From the NCBI GenBank assembly GCA_029959085.1, contig JARWIR010000008.1, positions 7,502,001 through 7,566,000 of the forward strand: a stretch of 64,000 nt of DNA. Reading direction: 5' to 3'. Shown here one piece after another: positions 33,166 through 46,573 of this stretch; position 1 is the first letter of the stretch, and each line of letters begins with the position of its first letter. The position numbers and the translations under genes were made by a program. The notes below the pieces were generated by a model that was not told the origin of the DNA, searched no databases, and saw nothing but the letters and a program-made list of their open reading frames with translations. The stretch comes from Nemophila menziesii (lineage: Eukaryota; Streptophyta; Magnoliopsida; Boraginales; Hydrophyllaceae).

Positions 33166-33718
33166 TGATGTCTCCATATTTGTGATATATTAATCTAGTC
33201 ACGAGATATCATTTTAGGGTCATATTTTGCATAGTTGAGGAATTTCCCCCATATATTGATATATTCTCGTTTCTTGTCTAGTTTTCGAAAATTGTTACTT
33301 TTAGAGCTAATTGTGCATGATTTATGTGTTAAGCATGTATCTATTACGTACATGGATAATATTAGATCCCAAAGCATGGCTAAGAAGTACAGAAAATAAG
33401 ATCAAACCCGAAAGAGTTAAAGGACAAAGAAGTCCCTTTTGGAAAGTGAAAGTAGTTGCTGGGCCAGATTTAGAAAGTGAATCGTTCGAGTTTCCATGCA
33501 ATATTGACGGATATTATGGAGGAGTCCTTTAATATCCAGCCAGTATTTTAAGTTAGAACGTGTGGGCACTGATGGTTTGGGATTTGGAGCTGAATTGAAG
33601 AAGTTATAAAAGTTACAACTGTTGTGGTTCAGACCAGTCCACTCTTTAAAGAAAATGTATTTTGGTTGGATTAGGTCACTTAAAAAATAGCCCAATACCT
33701 AAAAAATCATTTTGAACC

Positions 33719-33774
<56 letters not shown>

Positions 33775-34795
33775 TTGGTTTTAGAATTTAAGAGGTGTGC
33801 TTGGAAGCCTTTTCTAGTCCTTAATCATTATTTCTCAGCATTATAAGTGAAGAGACCCGATTATAAAAGAGAGAAAAGCTTAGAGAAGAAGTTGGAGTCC
33901 TATTGCACCACTTTTACACCGTTCCACCATCGATCTTATGGTAATTTAATATTAGTTTATTGTATTAAACATGATTCTTGTATTATTATCTTTTTATTTT
34001 ATTGATTTTCTTATGAACTAAAATTCTTTTAGCTTGAGGTTGCATCTTTTATAAACCTTGATACTGCTTTGATATTTTTATGCTATTTGAGAATTACTTT
34101 TAATTGAATTAGGATTTATTGTTTTAGCTGAATATGAACTTATCTAAATTATGATTTCTAAAAATTGATCACTTTTAGATTTACATAAGTGCTTAAATTG
34201 TCACCTTGGCGGGGGGTTTAGGAACTAAATTGTTTCATATTCGTTGGGTGTGCGGTTGTGATCTTGATGGGCTTGCCTAGCCGAATAAATATATAGGTTT
34301 AGTGAATGTCGACGAAATTTGTGTATAATAATCTTACCCAAGGTCTCTAGTAATTTAAGATAACCTTCTAAGCTACCCTGGCGGGAGTTAGAAGGATAAT
34401 AGAATCTCGGTTAGTTATAACAACCCAATTAACCTTATAACTAAAATTATCGATTTAGTAAGATGGGGGAATACCAACAAACTCGATCCAATATCTCGTA
34501 TACTATTTTCAATACTATTTATTTGTCTAGTTTAAATTTATTATTTGCATATTAGTTCTATCATCGAAAAACAAAGCATAAACTTGTTCTTTTTCATTCT
34601 ATTTTTAGTTAAAAATCTAATTCCTCTACACTTTACACGAACATGAGTTCGAAGTTCATGACATAAGTCCTTGTGAAAATGATACTCTTATACTTATATT
34701 ATTACTTGTCAACGATCCACACACTTGCGGTAATTATCCGTTCTCTCGAGGTGTGTGTTTATCATCATTATTTTATCACACCTTGGGAGGCGACA
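33166..34795 (+). repeat. LTR of the same superfamily, no clear TSD
   Basis: It begins TGATGTCTCC and ends near TTGGGAGGCGACA, matching the CCTAGGCGACA end of the solo LTR at 32186. The 5 bases before it (TTAGA) are not repeated after it. It may therefore be an LTR left by deletion rather than a clean solo LTR. A composite (CT)n(AT)n microsatellite at about 33719-33772 occupies the place of the TATA region. Confidence 0.65.
33719..33772. repeat. (CT)n(TA)n compound microsatellite
   Basis: About 11 CT units pass directly into about 15 AT units within the LTR. Confidence 0.95.
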
Positions 34796-35560
34796 ATGGA
34801 ATACGAAAAAAGCCTAAAGTAGTATACTGGGCTTTCTTTAGCTACAAATACCCCTACCATGTGCCAAAAATATATTACTTATATTTTCACTATTAATAAA
34901 TAGAGTAAATGCCTCATTTACCCCCTGAACTATACACGTCTTGATAGATTTTCCCCCAAAGAAAAAAATGCGACTGTATGGTCCTTAAACTATGATTTCG
35001 TGACTCGATGCCCCCTGTTAATAGAAACCGTTAGTTTTCACCGTTAGTTGGTCACGTGCGCAAATTGTCGTGACATTTTACCCCCTATACTAAGTTTCTC
35101 GTATTGATTGTAATTTATGATATTTATTCACTATATCAAAATAAAATTTAATCACATGTCACCTATTTCAAGTAATAGTTTCATTAGATGTAAATTTTTT
35201 TTAATAGAGTTTTTTTATCATTAGTTGGTAAGGCCATTCAATGTGAAAATGTACATCGTGTGCAAAAATTAACTATAAGACAATTGACTCAAAATTAATT
35301 AATGTACTAACCAACCACTCATTTTACAAAGTAAAAGTACATGCTTGGTTTTTCTCAATCCATATGATTATTCAAGAATAATTATATAAATACAGAAATA
35401 AACAGCCCTAATCCAACCCAAGTCCCTCAATACTTCAAAGGATTTGGACCTAAAGTGAATCTAAAAAAATCAAATGTTTATTTTAGTAGAGGTACAACTC
35501 TAACCCTCATTTAGCATATTGTGAACTCCATGAGTATCAAATAGGCTAACTCCATCAGAT
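34796..35560. other. unassigned stretch with a CCCCCTGAACTAT-type motif
   Basis: Around 34915-35095 several TTACCCCCTGAACTAT / TTACCCCCTATACTA-like segments occur, of a kind common in plant dispersed repeats. No inverted termini could be paired. The remainder is AT-rich. Confidence 0.35.
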
Positions 35561-37450
35561 AATATCTTAGCATCCTTATAAGCTACACCGTATCCAAGAT
35601 TGTAGCTTTTCAATGGGTTAAATATCATTTCTTTATAAAACCAGATGGGGGAAAAGAAAAACTACTCTCGGGATGGAGGAAAAGAGGTGCTTATCAAATA
35701 CATGCTTCAAAATATTCCTAATTATACCATATATTTCATACAATTCATGAAGGATTTATGTAAAGAATTGTCCATAACAGTTGCTAATTTGTGGTGTGGA
35801 TTGGGAAGTTAATGTCGGATCCACTGCAAAGCATGGGATAAAGTGGATACTTGATATAAGAATGGAGGACATGGTTTCAGAAATTTTGGTAATATGAATC
35901 TTTATTTACTAAGATCTATAAAAGGGAGCTTGCTCAATAACCCAGATTTCTTAGTATTTAGAGTCCTCAAAGGAATCTACTTCTCTAACCATTTTTTCAG
36001 GTATTCCCAATTTAGGAATCTAACTCATGGCATGGACTAGTATTATAGCCGGAAGGGGTGTACTTAAATTAGGATGTATCATGCAATCTGACAACAAATC
36101 ATGTATTGATATTTGGAGATGACTCCAACTCATATCCCGATCTCTATACCTGAAAATATGGATCTTTAGAAAGTTTGTGACCTCTTTCTTCTCGATGGTT
36201 CAAGATCGGATACTACACTCATTAATAATTGTTCTCACCCGATGGAGATTGAGTTTGTATGTTGAATCCCACGTTATGTGGTGGAGTATGATAATAAGAT
36301 TATTTGGTCATATTCCAGCAAAAGCATTTACACCACAAAACACGTTATCAAGCTATTACCTCCCTTTTTACCAAATAATTACCTAAATCTTTATTTTTAG
36401 GCACTGCTAAGGATCCTACAATTTGGAAAACAGTGTGGCATGCAAAAAACTCTACTAATATTATAGCCTTCATATGGAAATGCTACAATAATGCAATACC
36501 ATGTGGGGAAACACTATACAATATAAAATGTGTGACATCTAAAAGATGCTACTTCTGTAATCATCCTATGAAAAAAATTAATCAAATTTTTTCTCTTTCC
36601 CAAATAGTGTGGAAGTTTGGAACGACTATAGTACACAGAAGAGGGTGGTTATTAGTAACAACAGAGAGTTCGAATCAAAAGGACATCATATGAACAAGGA
36701 AGATACCAAGTATGGTTGTTACAAGATAACTTCTACTGCCTTTGTTTTTAAAACTATCTTAAATATCTGGATTCGCTGAATAAAGACCCTTTTTTTAACA
36801 ACAAATGGAATACGAAATAAATTATCATCTCGAAGGATAATCTTATGAGAATTTATTAGGGAGTGATTGGGATGTGGACAAGTTCAATAATATGCCTTTC
36901 AAAAGAGACTCCTCTAACCTTATCACCAACTTAATTGTAAGAGACCCGACCTTACACGTGAATAATTTTGGTGACACTTCTTTTGCAGATGGACAAGATA
37001 TTATATGTAATTATATAATTGGAAAGAATACTTCCAATACTCCAGTCCTCTATAACGGTAGAATTTTATGGTGTAGCTTAGTTATTAATGGAAAAGCGAC
37101 AATAGTTTGTTTGACATGCTAAGCTGCAGACACTTTCAAGGATTGGAAGGTTGTGATTCACACTAATATCCTTGTAGTCGTCCACGTCCTGAAAAATACA
37201 CTGAAAAATATATCTTTTATTGATTGTAGATATCATAGTTATATTAAGCATGTTCCTAAGTATAAAAGTATGGAGGTCGATCTTTAGGCTATGTTTTTTT
37301 TATATAACCTCATGCCAAAAAACTGGCCATAGGTACCTATCTCCGATTTAATCATATCTCTAAAAGGGACTAGTAAATAATCCAGGAGTAGCTAAATAAT
37401 TACTTTTCACCTATTTTTCATTTAATATTAATGTCTTTTGACCAAAAAAA
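35560..37450 (+). pseudogene. LINE ORF2 C-terminal half, decayed
   Basis: Fragments in several frames follow LINE order. RT C-terminal sequence (GGKEVLIKYMLQNIPNY near 35667) is followed by AWTSIIAGRGVLKLG (near 36030) and a zinc-binding zf-RVT block (AFIWKCYNNAIPCGETLYN near 36468 with CYFCNHP). An RNase H-like tail comes last (AADTFKDWKVVIHTNILVVV near 37126). The 3' end runs to a short A-run at 37443-37449. The part from 36476 onwards is also the first segment of the tandem unit. Many stops make it dead. Confidence 0.72.
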
Positions 37451-37691
37451 CCGGGCTTAATCAAGATCTCGACCCCCATAACCATCACACCTTTCACCAA
37501 ATTGACTTGTAATTAATGTACCACCATAATAAACGCAAATTAATTCCAATAAATCCTAGTCCACTTTTTTCACATCCTTTTTCATATTCTCCTTATAATT
37601 AATTCTTATATATCATCATCTCTCTAACTTAATTATCATTTTGAATTATTTTAGCCTACCAACCTGGCAACCTACAAACATCTTAACCCTC

Positions 37692-37700
37692 CTATAAAAA
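37692..37700 (+). promoter_or_regulatory. TATA-like box of the unit-1 gene
   Basis: CTATAAAAA lies in a pyrimidine-rich setting, with a plausible transcription start about 30 bases on (~37725-37735). A GAG|GT donor at 37801/37802 and a CTTAG acceptor at 38333 could delimit a 532-bp 5'UTR intron. The box is conserved in the units checked (for example 40314-40322). Confidence 0.5.
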
Positions 37701-38254
37701 CTAGTAATTATTTCACTAATTTCACAATTCTACCTAAAACACTCCCTTAGGAGCCTCATCTAATATCTCTCTTGTTCAATATTTACGCTCTTCATTTTGA
37801 GGTATAATTTACACCTTATTCCATATGTTAAGAATTTACTCCAAAATAAATTTTATATAAGTAACACATATTTCCATTAATATTAATATAGTCAAACAAG
37901 CATTATATTAGTGACAAAGGAAAAAATTGCATTTCCATTCTATTTTCACTCATTTTGAGTTAATTACTTAAAAGGTCCAAAAACATGTTCACGCAGCCTC
38001 AACAAGGCTACTTTTTGTTTTCGCCGAAGTGTCTAATAATCGATGAGTTGTCTTGAATTTCTAACGAGTTACGAGTTTTATGCAATGGATTACCGGTTAC
38101 ATATTTTTTTGGGTCACATGTTCTTTTAATGGGATACGTGTATATCAATTAGTTATGTGCGTGTGTTTGGTGTTGACCTTGTTAGTCCACAATTTTTTTA
38201 CATGGACCCTTTGGGTCAAACACCCATTTATGTATATCATATATTATGGATAAC

Positions 38255-38286
<32 letters not shown>

Positions 38287-38354
38287 CAAATTAATATATT
38301 TGTAATTTAGAATTAATTCATTGTAATTCTTAGGAAAATTAAAAAGTCAAAAAA

Positions 38355-38745
38355 ATGCCCAAAAAGAAGAAGAATGGTGGTATTTCTTCAACATCCAGCC
38401 CGCAGGTTGTACTAAAAAAGGTAAATTCTCAAATTTCATAAGTAAAGTTTTTATTTTATTAGATTATTCTTACTTATAAGGATAACTACTATTGTTGTAC
38501 TATTTTAGAGGATAATTGATCCCAAATAAATATTATTTAGGATCAATTAGTTTCAAATTAAATAACATATATATTTATTTATATAATAGTAATATTAAAT
38601 AAAAATATTGTAATTTTTGCAGACTCCAAAAAAGGATGTAACAGAAAATGTTTGCAATGCAACATCACAATCAATTCAGAATAAAGGGCACAAACGCAAT
38701 AACAAGAGAAAACAATGGTTTCCTCAACGATCTCCTTTAAAATAG
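38355..38745 (+). CDS. small basic protein gene, unit 1 (two coding exons)
   Basis: Exons 38355-38420 and 38623-38745 are joined across a 202-bp intron with GT (GTAAAT) and AG (TTTTTGCAG) ends in phase 0. The predicted protein has 62 residues, starts MPKKKKNGG and ends QRSPLK, with 13 Lys and 3 Arg against one Asp and one Glu. Basic clusters at the N-terminus and near HKRNNKRK resemble nuclear-localisation or nucleic-acid-binding segments. There is no membrane span or signal peptide. A TATA-like box lies 650 bases upstream, a possible 5'UTR intron ends 21 bases before the ATG, and AATAAA follows at 38814. The product is not recognised. This copy alone has Trp at residue 52. The gene model is inferred from splice signals and the long joined frame; no transcript evidence is available. 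Confidence 0.5.
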
Positions 38746-38813
38746 TTTTAATGTTTACATCTAAGATTATAATTGTAATTGGAATGATTTCTATAATTTC
38801 TTTAATAAAATGT

Positions 38814-38819
38814 TACTTA
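38814..38819 (+). terminator. putative polyadenylation signal, unit 1
   Basis: AATAAA lies 69 bases after the stop codon in an AT-rich 3' region (TCTTTAATAAAATG). The same hexamer is conserved after the stop in the other units. Confidence 0.4.
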
Positions 38820-39014
38820 TAATTTAAGTTCACTTTTGTAGCCCCACCATCAATGATAATTTTGTTTTTGTCTGATTAATTGTATGTTTAAAATTGATAA
38901 AGTCAAGCTAAATGCAAAACTAAGAGTTGTTTATACATAATTGTTTTCTTCCAAAATTATCATGCGAGATCTATAAAGTAAATATAATCTTTTGGCATAA
39001 AAAAAGAAGAGAAT

Positions 39015-39063
<49 letters not shown>

Positions 39064-40965
39064 TTTTTTCACCCTTATATCACTTCATATGTGTAACCCT
39101 ACGTGGCATTAAATAAAAGAGAGGAAATGCTACAATAATGCAATACCATGTGGGGAAACACTATACAATATAAAATGTGTGACATCTAAAGATGCAACAT
39201 CTATAATCATCCTATGAAAAAAATTAATCAAATTTTTTCTCTTTCCCAAATAGCTAGTGTGGAAGTTTGGAACGACTATAGTACACAGAAGAGGGTGGAT
39301 ATTAGTAATAACAGAGAGTTCGAATCAAAAGGACATTATATGAACAAGGAAGATAACAAGTATGGTTGTTACAGGATAACTTCTACTACCTTTGTTTTTA
39401 TCACTATCTAAAATATCTGGCTGAAAAAAGACCCTTTTTTTGAACACCAAATGGAATATGAAATAAATTATCATCTCGAAGTATAATCTTATGAGAATTT
39501 CTTAGGGAGTGATTGGGATGTGGACAAGTTCAATAATATGCCTTTCAAAAGAGACTCCTCTAACCTTATCACCAACTTAGTTGTAAGAGACTGACCTTAC
39601 ACTTGAATAATTTTGGTGACACTTCTTTTGTAGATGGACAAGATATTATATGTAATTATATAATTGAAAAGAATACTTCCAATACTCCAATCCTCTATAA
39701 AGGTAGAATTTTATGTTGTAGCTCAGTTATTAATGGAATAGCGACAATAGTTTGTTTCGCATTATGGGAAGGTTGTGGTTCACACTAATATCCTTATTGT
39801 CGTCCACGTCCTGAAAAATACACTGAAAATTATATCTTTTATTGATTGTAGATATCATAGTTATATTAAGCATGTTCCTAAGTATTAAAGTATGGAGGTC
39901 GATCTTTTGGCTATGTTTTTTTTTATAACCTCATGCCAAAAAACTGGCCATAGGTACCTATCTCCGATTTAACCAGATCTCAAAAAGGGACTAGTAAATA
40001 ATCCAGGAGTAGCTAAATAATTACTTTTCACCTATTTTTAATTTAATATTAATGTCTTTTGACAAAAAAAAACCGGGCTTAATCAAGATCTCGACCCCCA
40101 TAACCATCACACCTTTCACCAAATTGACTTGCAATTAATGTTCCACCATAATAAAGGCAAATTAATTCCAATAAATCCTAGTCCACTTTTTTCACATCCT
40201 TTTTCATATTCTCCTTATAATTAATTTTTTTATATCATCATCTCTCTAACTTAATTATCATTTTGAATTATTTTAGCCTACCAACCTGGCAACCTACAAA
40301 CATCTTTACCCTCCTATAAAAACTAGTGATTATTTCACTAATTTCACAATTCTACCTAAAACACTCCCTTAAGAGCCTCATCTAATATCTCTCTTGTTCT
40401 ATATTTACGCTCTTCATTTTGAGGTATAATTTACACCTTATTCCATATGTTAAGAATTTATTCCAAAATAAATTTTATATAAGTAACACATATTTCCATT
40501 AATATTAATATAGTCAAACAAGCATTACATTAGTGACAAAGGAAAAATATTGCATTTCCATTCTATTTTCACCCATTTTGAGTTAATTACTCAAAAGGTC
40601 CAAAAACATGTTCACGCAGCCTCAACAAGTCTACTTTTTGTTTTCGCCCCGAAGTGTCTAATAATCTATGAGTTGTCTTGAATTTCTAATGAGTTACGAG
40701 TTTTATTTAATGGATTACCGGTTACATATTTTTTTGGGTCACATGTTCTTTTAATGGGATACGTGTATATCAATTAGTTATGTGCGTGTGTTTGGTGTTG
40801 ACCCTGTTAGGCCACAATTTTTTTACATGGACCCTTTGGATCAAACACCCATTTATGTATATCATATATTATGGATAACTATATTTTATATATATATCAA
40901 ATTAATATATTTGTAATTTAGAATTAATTCATTGTAATACTTAGGAAAATTAAAGAGTCAAAAAA

Positions 40966-41356
40966 ATGCCCAAAAAGAAGAAGAATGGTGGTATTACTTC
41001 AACATCCAGCCCGCAGGTTGTACTAAAAAAGGTAAATTCTCAAATTTCATAAGTAAAGTTTTTATTTTATTAGATTATTCTTACTTATAAGGATAACTAC
41101 TATTGTTGTACTATTTTAGAGGATAATTGATCCCAAATAAATATTATTTAGGATCAATTAGTTTCAAATTAAATAACATATATATTTATTTATATAATAG
41201 TAATATTAAATAAAAATATTATAATTTTTGCAGACTCCAAAAAAGGATGTAACAGAAAATGTTTGCAATGCAACATCACAATCAATTCAGAATAAAGGGC
41301 ACAGACGCAATAACAAGAGAAAACAATTGTTTCCTCAACGATCTCCTTTAAAATAG
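40966..41356 (+). CDS. small basic protein gene, unit 2
   Basis: Exons 40966-41031 and 41234-41356, with a 202-bp phase-0 GT..AG intron. It is the same 62-residue product as unit 1 except Thr at residue 11, Arg at residue 45 and Leu at residue 52. The frame is open, and the TATA-like box and intron-1 donor are intact. Non-coding flanks are closest to those of unit 4, fitting the dimer duplication. Confidence 0.48.
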
Positions 41357-41623
41357 TTTTAATGTTTACATCTAAGATTATAATTGTAATTGGAATGATT
41401 TCTATAATTTCTTTAATAAAATGTTACTTATAATTTAAGTTCACTTTTGTAGACCCACCATCAATGATAATTTTGTTTTTGTCTGATTAATTGTATGTTT
41501 AAAATTGATAAAGTCAAGCTAAATGCAAAACTAAGAGTTGTTTATACATAATTGTTTTCTTCCAAAATTATCATGCTAGATCAATAAAGTAAATATAATC
41601 TTTTGGCATAAAAAAAGAAGAGA

Positions 41624-41631
<8 letters not shown>

Positions 41632-41697
<66 letters not shown>
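41632..41697. repeat. (TA)n tract at the unit end (unit 2), example of a per-unit microsatellite
   Basis: A (TA)n run lies at the same place near the end of every unit (39017-39058, 41632-41697, 44328-44414, 47236-47289, 49891-49931, 52651-52658, 55257-55297). A second lies inside the putative 5'UTR intron (for example 38261-38286, 43548-43597, 54492-54533). Lengths range from about 8 to almost 90 bases. Confidence 0.95.
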
Positions 41698-41702
<5 letters not shown>

Positions 41703-43543
41703 TTTTTCACCCTTATATCACTTCATATGTGTAACCCTACGTGGCATTAAATAAAAGAGAGGAAATGCTACAATAATGCAATACCATGTGGGGAAACACT
41801 ATACAATATAAAATGTGTGACATCTAAAGATGCAACATCTATAATCATCCTATGAAAAAAATTAATCAAATTTTTTCTCTTTCCCAAATAGCTAGTGTGG
41901 AAGTTTGGAACGACTATAGTACACAGAAGAGGGTGGATATTAGTAACAACAGAGAGTTCGAATCGAAAGGACATTATATGAACAAGGAAGATACCAAGTA
42001 TAGTTGTTACAGGATAACTTCTACTACCTTTGTTTTTATCACTATCTAAAATATCTGGCTGAAAAAAGACCCTTTTTTTGAACACCAAAGGGAATACGAA
42101 ATAAATTATCATCTCGAAGTATAATATTATGAGAATTTCTTAGGGAGTGATTGGGATGTGGACAAGTTCAATAATATGCCTTTCAAAAGAGACTCCTCTA
42201 ACCTTATCACCAACTTAGTTGTAAGAGACTGACCTTACACTTGAATAATTTTGGTGACACTTCTTTTGTAGATGGACAAGATATTATATGTAATTATATA
42301 ATTGAAAAGAATACTTCCAATACTCCAGTCCTCTATAAAGGTAGAATTTTATGTTGTAGCTCAGTTATTAATGGAATAGCGACAATAGTTTGTTTGGCAT
42401 GCTAAGCTGCAGACTCTTTCAAGGATGGGAAGGTTGTGGTTCACACTAATATCCTTATTGTCGTCCACGTCCTGAAAAATACACTGAAAATTATATCTTT
42501 TATTGATTGTAGATATCATAGTTATATTAAGCATGTTCCTAAGTATTAAAGTATGGAGGTCGATCTTTTGGCTATGTTTTTTTTATAACCTCATGCCAAA
42601 AAACTGGCCATAGGTACCTATCTCAGATTTAATCAGATCTCAAAAAGGGACTAGTAAATAATCCAGGAGTAGCTAAATAATTACTTTTCACCTATTTTTC
42701 ATTTAATATTAATGCCTTTTGACAAAAAAAAACCGGGCTTAATCAAGATCTCGACCCCCATAACCATCACACCTTTCACCAAATTGACTTGCAATTAATG
42801 TTCCACCATAATAAATGCAAATTAATTCCAATAAATCCTAGTCCACTTTTTTCACATCCTTTTTCATATTCTCCTTATAATTAATTTTTTTATATCATCA
42901 TCTCTCTAACTTAATTATCATTTTGAATTATTTTAGCCTACCAACCTGGCAACCTACAAACATCTTTACCCTCCTATAAAAACTAGTGATTATTTCACTA
43001 ATTTCACAATTCTACCTAAAACACTCCCTTAAGAGCCTCATCTAATATCTCTCTTGTTCTATATTTACGCTCTTCATTTTGAGGTATAATTTACACCTTA
43101 TTCCATATGTTAAGAATTTATTCCAAATTAAATTTTATATAAGTAACACATATTTCCATTAATATTAATATAGTCAAACAAGCATTATATTAGTGACAAA
43201 GGAAAAATAGTGCATTTCCATTCTATTTTCACCCATTTTGAGTTAATTACTCAAAAGGTCCAAAAACATGTTCACGCAGCCTCAACAAGTCTACTTTTTG
43301 TTTTCGCTCCGAAGTGTCTAATAATCGATGAGTTGTCTTGAATTTCTAATGAGTTACGAGTTTTATTTAATGGATTACCGGTTACATATTTTTTTGGGTC
43401 ACATGTTCTTTTAATGGGATACGTGTATATCAATTAGTTATGTGCGTGTGTTTGGTGTTGACCCTGTTAGGCCACAATTTTTTTACATGGACCCTTTGGG
43501 TCAAACACCCATTTATGTATATCATATATTATGGATAACTATA

Positions 43544-43599
<56 letters not shown>

Positions 43600-43664
43600 A
43601 ATTAATATATTTGTAATTTAGAATTAATTCATTGTAATTCTTAGAAAAATTAAAGAGTCAAAAA

Positions 43665-44055
43665 ATGCCCAAAAAGAAGAAGAATGGTGGCATTTCTTCA
43701 ACATCCAGCCCGCAGGTTGTACTAAAAAAGGTAAATTCTCAAATTTCATAAGTAAAGTCTTTATTTTATTAGATTATTCTTACTTATAAGGATAACTACT
43801 ATTGTTGTACTATTTTAGAGGATAATTAATCCCAAATAAATATTATTTAGGATCAATTAGTTTCAAATTAAATAACATATATATTTATTTATATAATAGT
43901 AATATTAAATAAAAATATTGTAATTTTTGCAGACTCCAAAAAAGGATGTAACAAAAAATGTTTGCAATGCAACATCACAATCAATTCAGAATAAAGGTCA
44001 CAAACGCAATAACAAGAGAAAACAATTGTTTCCTCAACGATCTCCTTTAAAATAG
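43665..44055 (+). CDS. small basic protein gene, unit 3
   Basis: Exons 43665-43730 and 43933-44055, with a 202-bp intron. Compared with unit 1 it has Lys at residue 29 and Leu at 52, plus a silent change at Gly9. All splice signals are kept. Flanking sequence is nearly the same as unit 5, including the ATAATATAAATATA start of the upstream (TA)n tract. Confidence 0.48.
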
Positions 44056-44324
44056 TTTTAATGTTTACATCTAAGATTATAATTGTAATTGGAATGATAT
44101 CTATAATTTCTTTAATAAAATGTTACTTATAATTTATGTTCACTTTTGTAGCCCCACCATCAATGATAATTTTGTTTTTGTCTGATTGATTGTATGTTAA
44201 AATTGATAAAGTCAAGCTAAATGCAAAACTAAGAGTTGTTTATACATAATTGTTTTCTTCCAAAATTATCATGCTAGATCTATAAAGTTAATATAATCTC
44301 TTGGCATAGAAAAAGAAGAGAATG

Positions 44325-44418
<94 letters not shown>

Positions 44419-46573
44419 GCTTTTTCTTCACCCTTATATCACTTCATATGTGTAACCCTACGTGGCATTAAATAAAAGAGAGAAAATGCTACAATAATGC
44501 AATACCATGTGGGAAAACACTATACAATATAAAATGTGTAACATCTAAAGATGCAACTTCTATAATCATCCTATGAAAAAAATTAATCAAATCTTTTCTC
44601 TTTCCCAAATAGTGTGGAAGTTTGGAACGACTATAGTACACAGAAGAGGGTGGATATTAGTAATAACGGAGAGTTCGAATCAAAAGGACGTTATATGAAC
44701 AAGGAAGATACAAAGTATGGTTGTTACAGGATAACTTCTACTACTTTTGTTTTTATCACTATCTAAAATATCTGGATTGGCTGAATAAAGACCCTTTTTT
44801 TGAACACCAAATGGAATAAGAAATAAATTATCATCTCGAAGTACAATCTTATGAGAATTTCTTAGGGAGTGATTGAGATGTGGACAAGTTCAATAATATG
44901 CCTTTCAAAAGAGACTCCTCTAACCTTATCACCAACTTAGTTGTAAGAGACCGATCTTACACTTGAATAATTTTGGTGACACTTCTTTTGTAGATGGACA
45001 AGATATTATATGTAATTATATACTTGGAAAGAATACTTCCAATACTCCAGTCCTCTATAAAGGTAGAATTTTATGTTGTAGCTCAGTTATTAATGGAATA
45101 GCGACAATAGTTTGTTTGGCATGCTAAGCTGCAGACTCTTTCAAGGATGGAAAGGTTGTGATTCACACTAATATCCTTATTGTCGTCCACGTCCTGAAAA
45201 ATACACTGAAAATTATATCTTTTATTGATTGTAGATATCATAGTTATATTAAGCATGTTCCTAAGTATACGGAAAAATATGGGTACGTATTTTTCCAGAC
45301 AAATGTGGCCATGAAAGAAGAGGGATTAAGTGGAACAGAATTGCCTGGGTGGTAGAGTCGTGGAAACGCTTGTTTCTAAAGTATGGAGGTCGATCTTTTG
45401 GCTATGTTTTTTTTATATAACCTCATGCCTAAAAAACTGGCCATAGGTACCTATCTCCGATTTAATCAGATCTCAGAAAAGGACTAGTAAATAATCCAGG
45501 AGTAGCTATATAATTACTTTTTACCTATTTTTCATTTAATATTAATGTCTTTTGACAAAAAAAAACCGGGCTTAATCAAGATCTCAAAAAGGGACTAGTA
45601 AAAAATCCAGGAGTAGCTAAATAATTACTTTTCACCTATTTTTCATTTAATATTAATGTCTTTTGACAAAAAAAAACCTGACTTAATCAAGATCTCGACC
45701 CCCATAACCATCACACCTTTCACCAAATTGACTTGCAATTAATGTTCCACCATAATAAATGCAAATTAATTCCAATAAATCCTAGTCCACTTTTTTCACA
45801 TCCTTTTTCATATTCTCCTTATAATTAATTTTTTTATATCATCATCTCTCTAACTTAATTATCATTTTGAATTATTTTAGCCTACCAACCTGGCAACCTA
45901 CAAACATCTTTACCCTCCTATAAAAACTAGTGATTATTTCACTAATTTCACAATTCTACCTAAAACACTCCCTTAAGAGCCTCATCTAATATCTCTCTTG
46001 TTCTATATTTACGCTCTTCATTTTGAGGTATAATTTACACCTTATTCCATATGTTAAGAATTTATTCCAAAATAAATTTTATATAAGTAACACATATTTC
46101 CATTAATATTAATATAGTCAAACAAGCATTACATTAGTGACAAAGGAAAAATATTGCATTTCCATTCTATTTTCACCCATTTTGAGTTAATTACTCAAAA
46201 GGTCCAAAAACATGTTCACGCAGCCTCAACAAGTCTACTTTTTGTTTTCGCCCCGAAGTGTCTAATAATCGATGAGTTGTCTTGAATTTCTAATGAGTTA
46301 CGAGTTTTATTTAATGGATTACCGGTTACATATTTTTTTGGGTCACATGTTCTTTTAATGGGATACGTGTATATCAATTAGTTATGTGCGTGTGTTTGGT
46401 GTTGACCCTGTTAGGCCACAATTTTTTTACATGGACCCTTTGGGTCAAACACCCATTTATGTATATCATATATTATGGATAACTATATTTTATATATATA
46501 TATATCAAATTAATATATTTGTAATTTAGAATTAATTCATTGTAATACTTAGGAAAATTAAAGATTCAAAAAA

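Noticed and set aside
33166..34795. A clean solo LTR with TSD
   Set aside because: The bases on the two sides (TTAGA and ATGGA) do not match, so it is kept as an LTR without a defined insertion footprint.
37984..38060. A short frame MFTQPQQGYFLFSPKC in unit 1
   Set aside because: Other units have two extra bases in the middle of the frame (CGCCCC against CGCC), so it is not conserved. It also lies inside the putative intron.
41852..42049. 65-codon + ORFs starting MKKINQIFSLSQIA in units 2, 3 and 5
   Set aside because: They are leftovers of the LINE zf-RVT/RNase H region shifted by a 4-base difference. Units 1, 4, 6 and 7 lack them.
41768..42112. - strand ORFs of 114 and 131 codons in the array (41768-42112, 47310-47705)
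   Set aside because: They are antisense to the zf-RVT/RNase H remnant, present only in some units, and broken in others.
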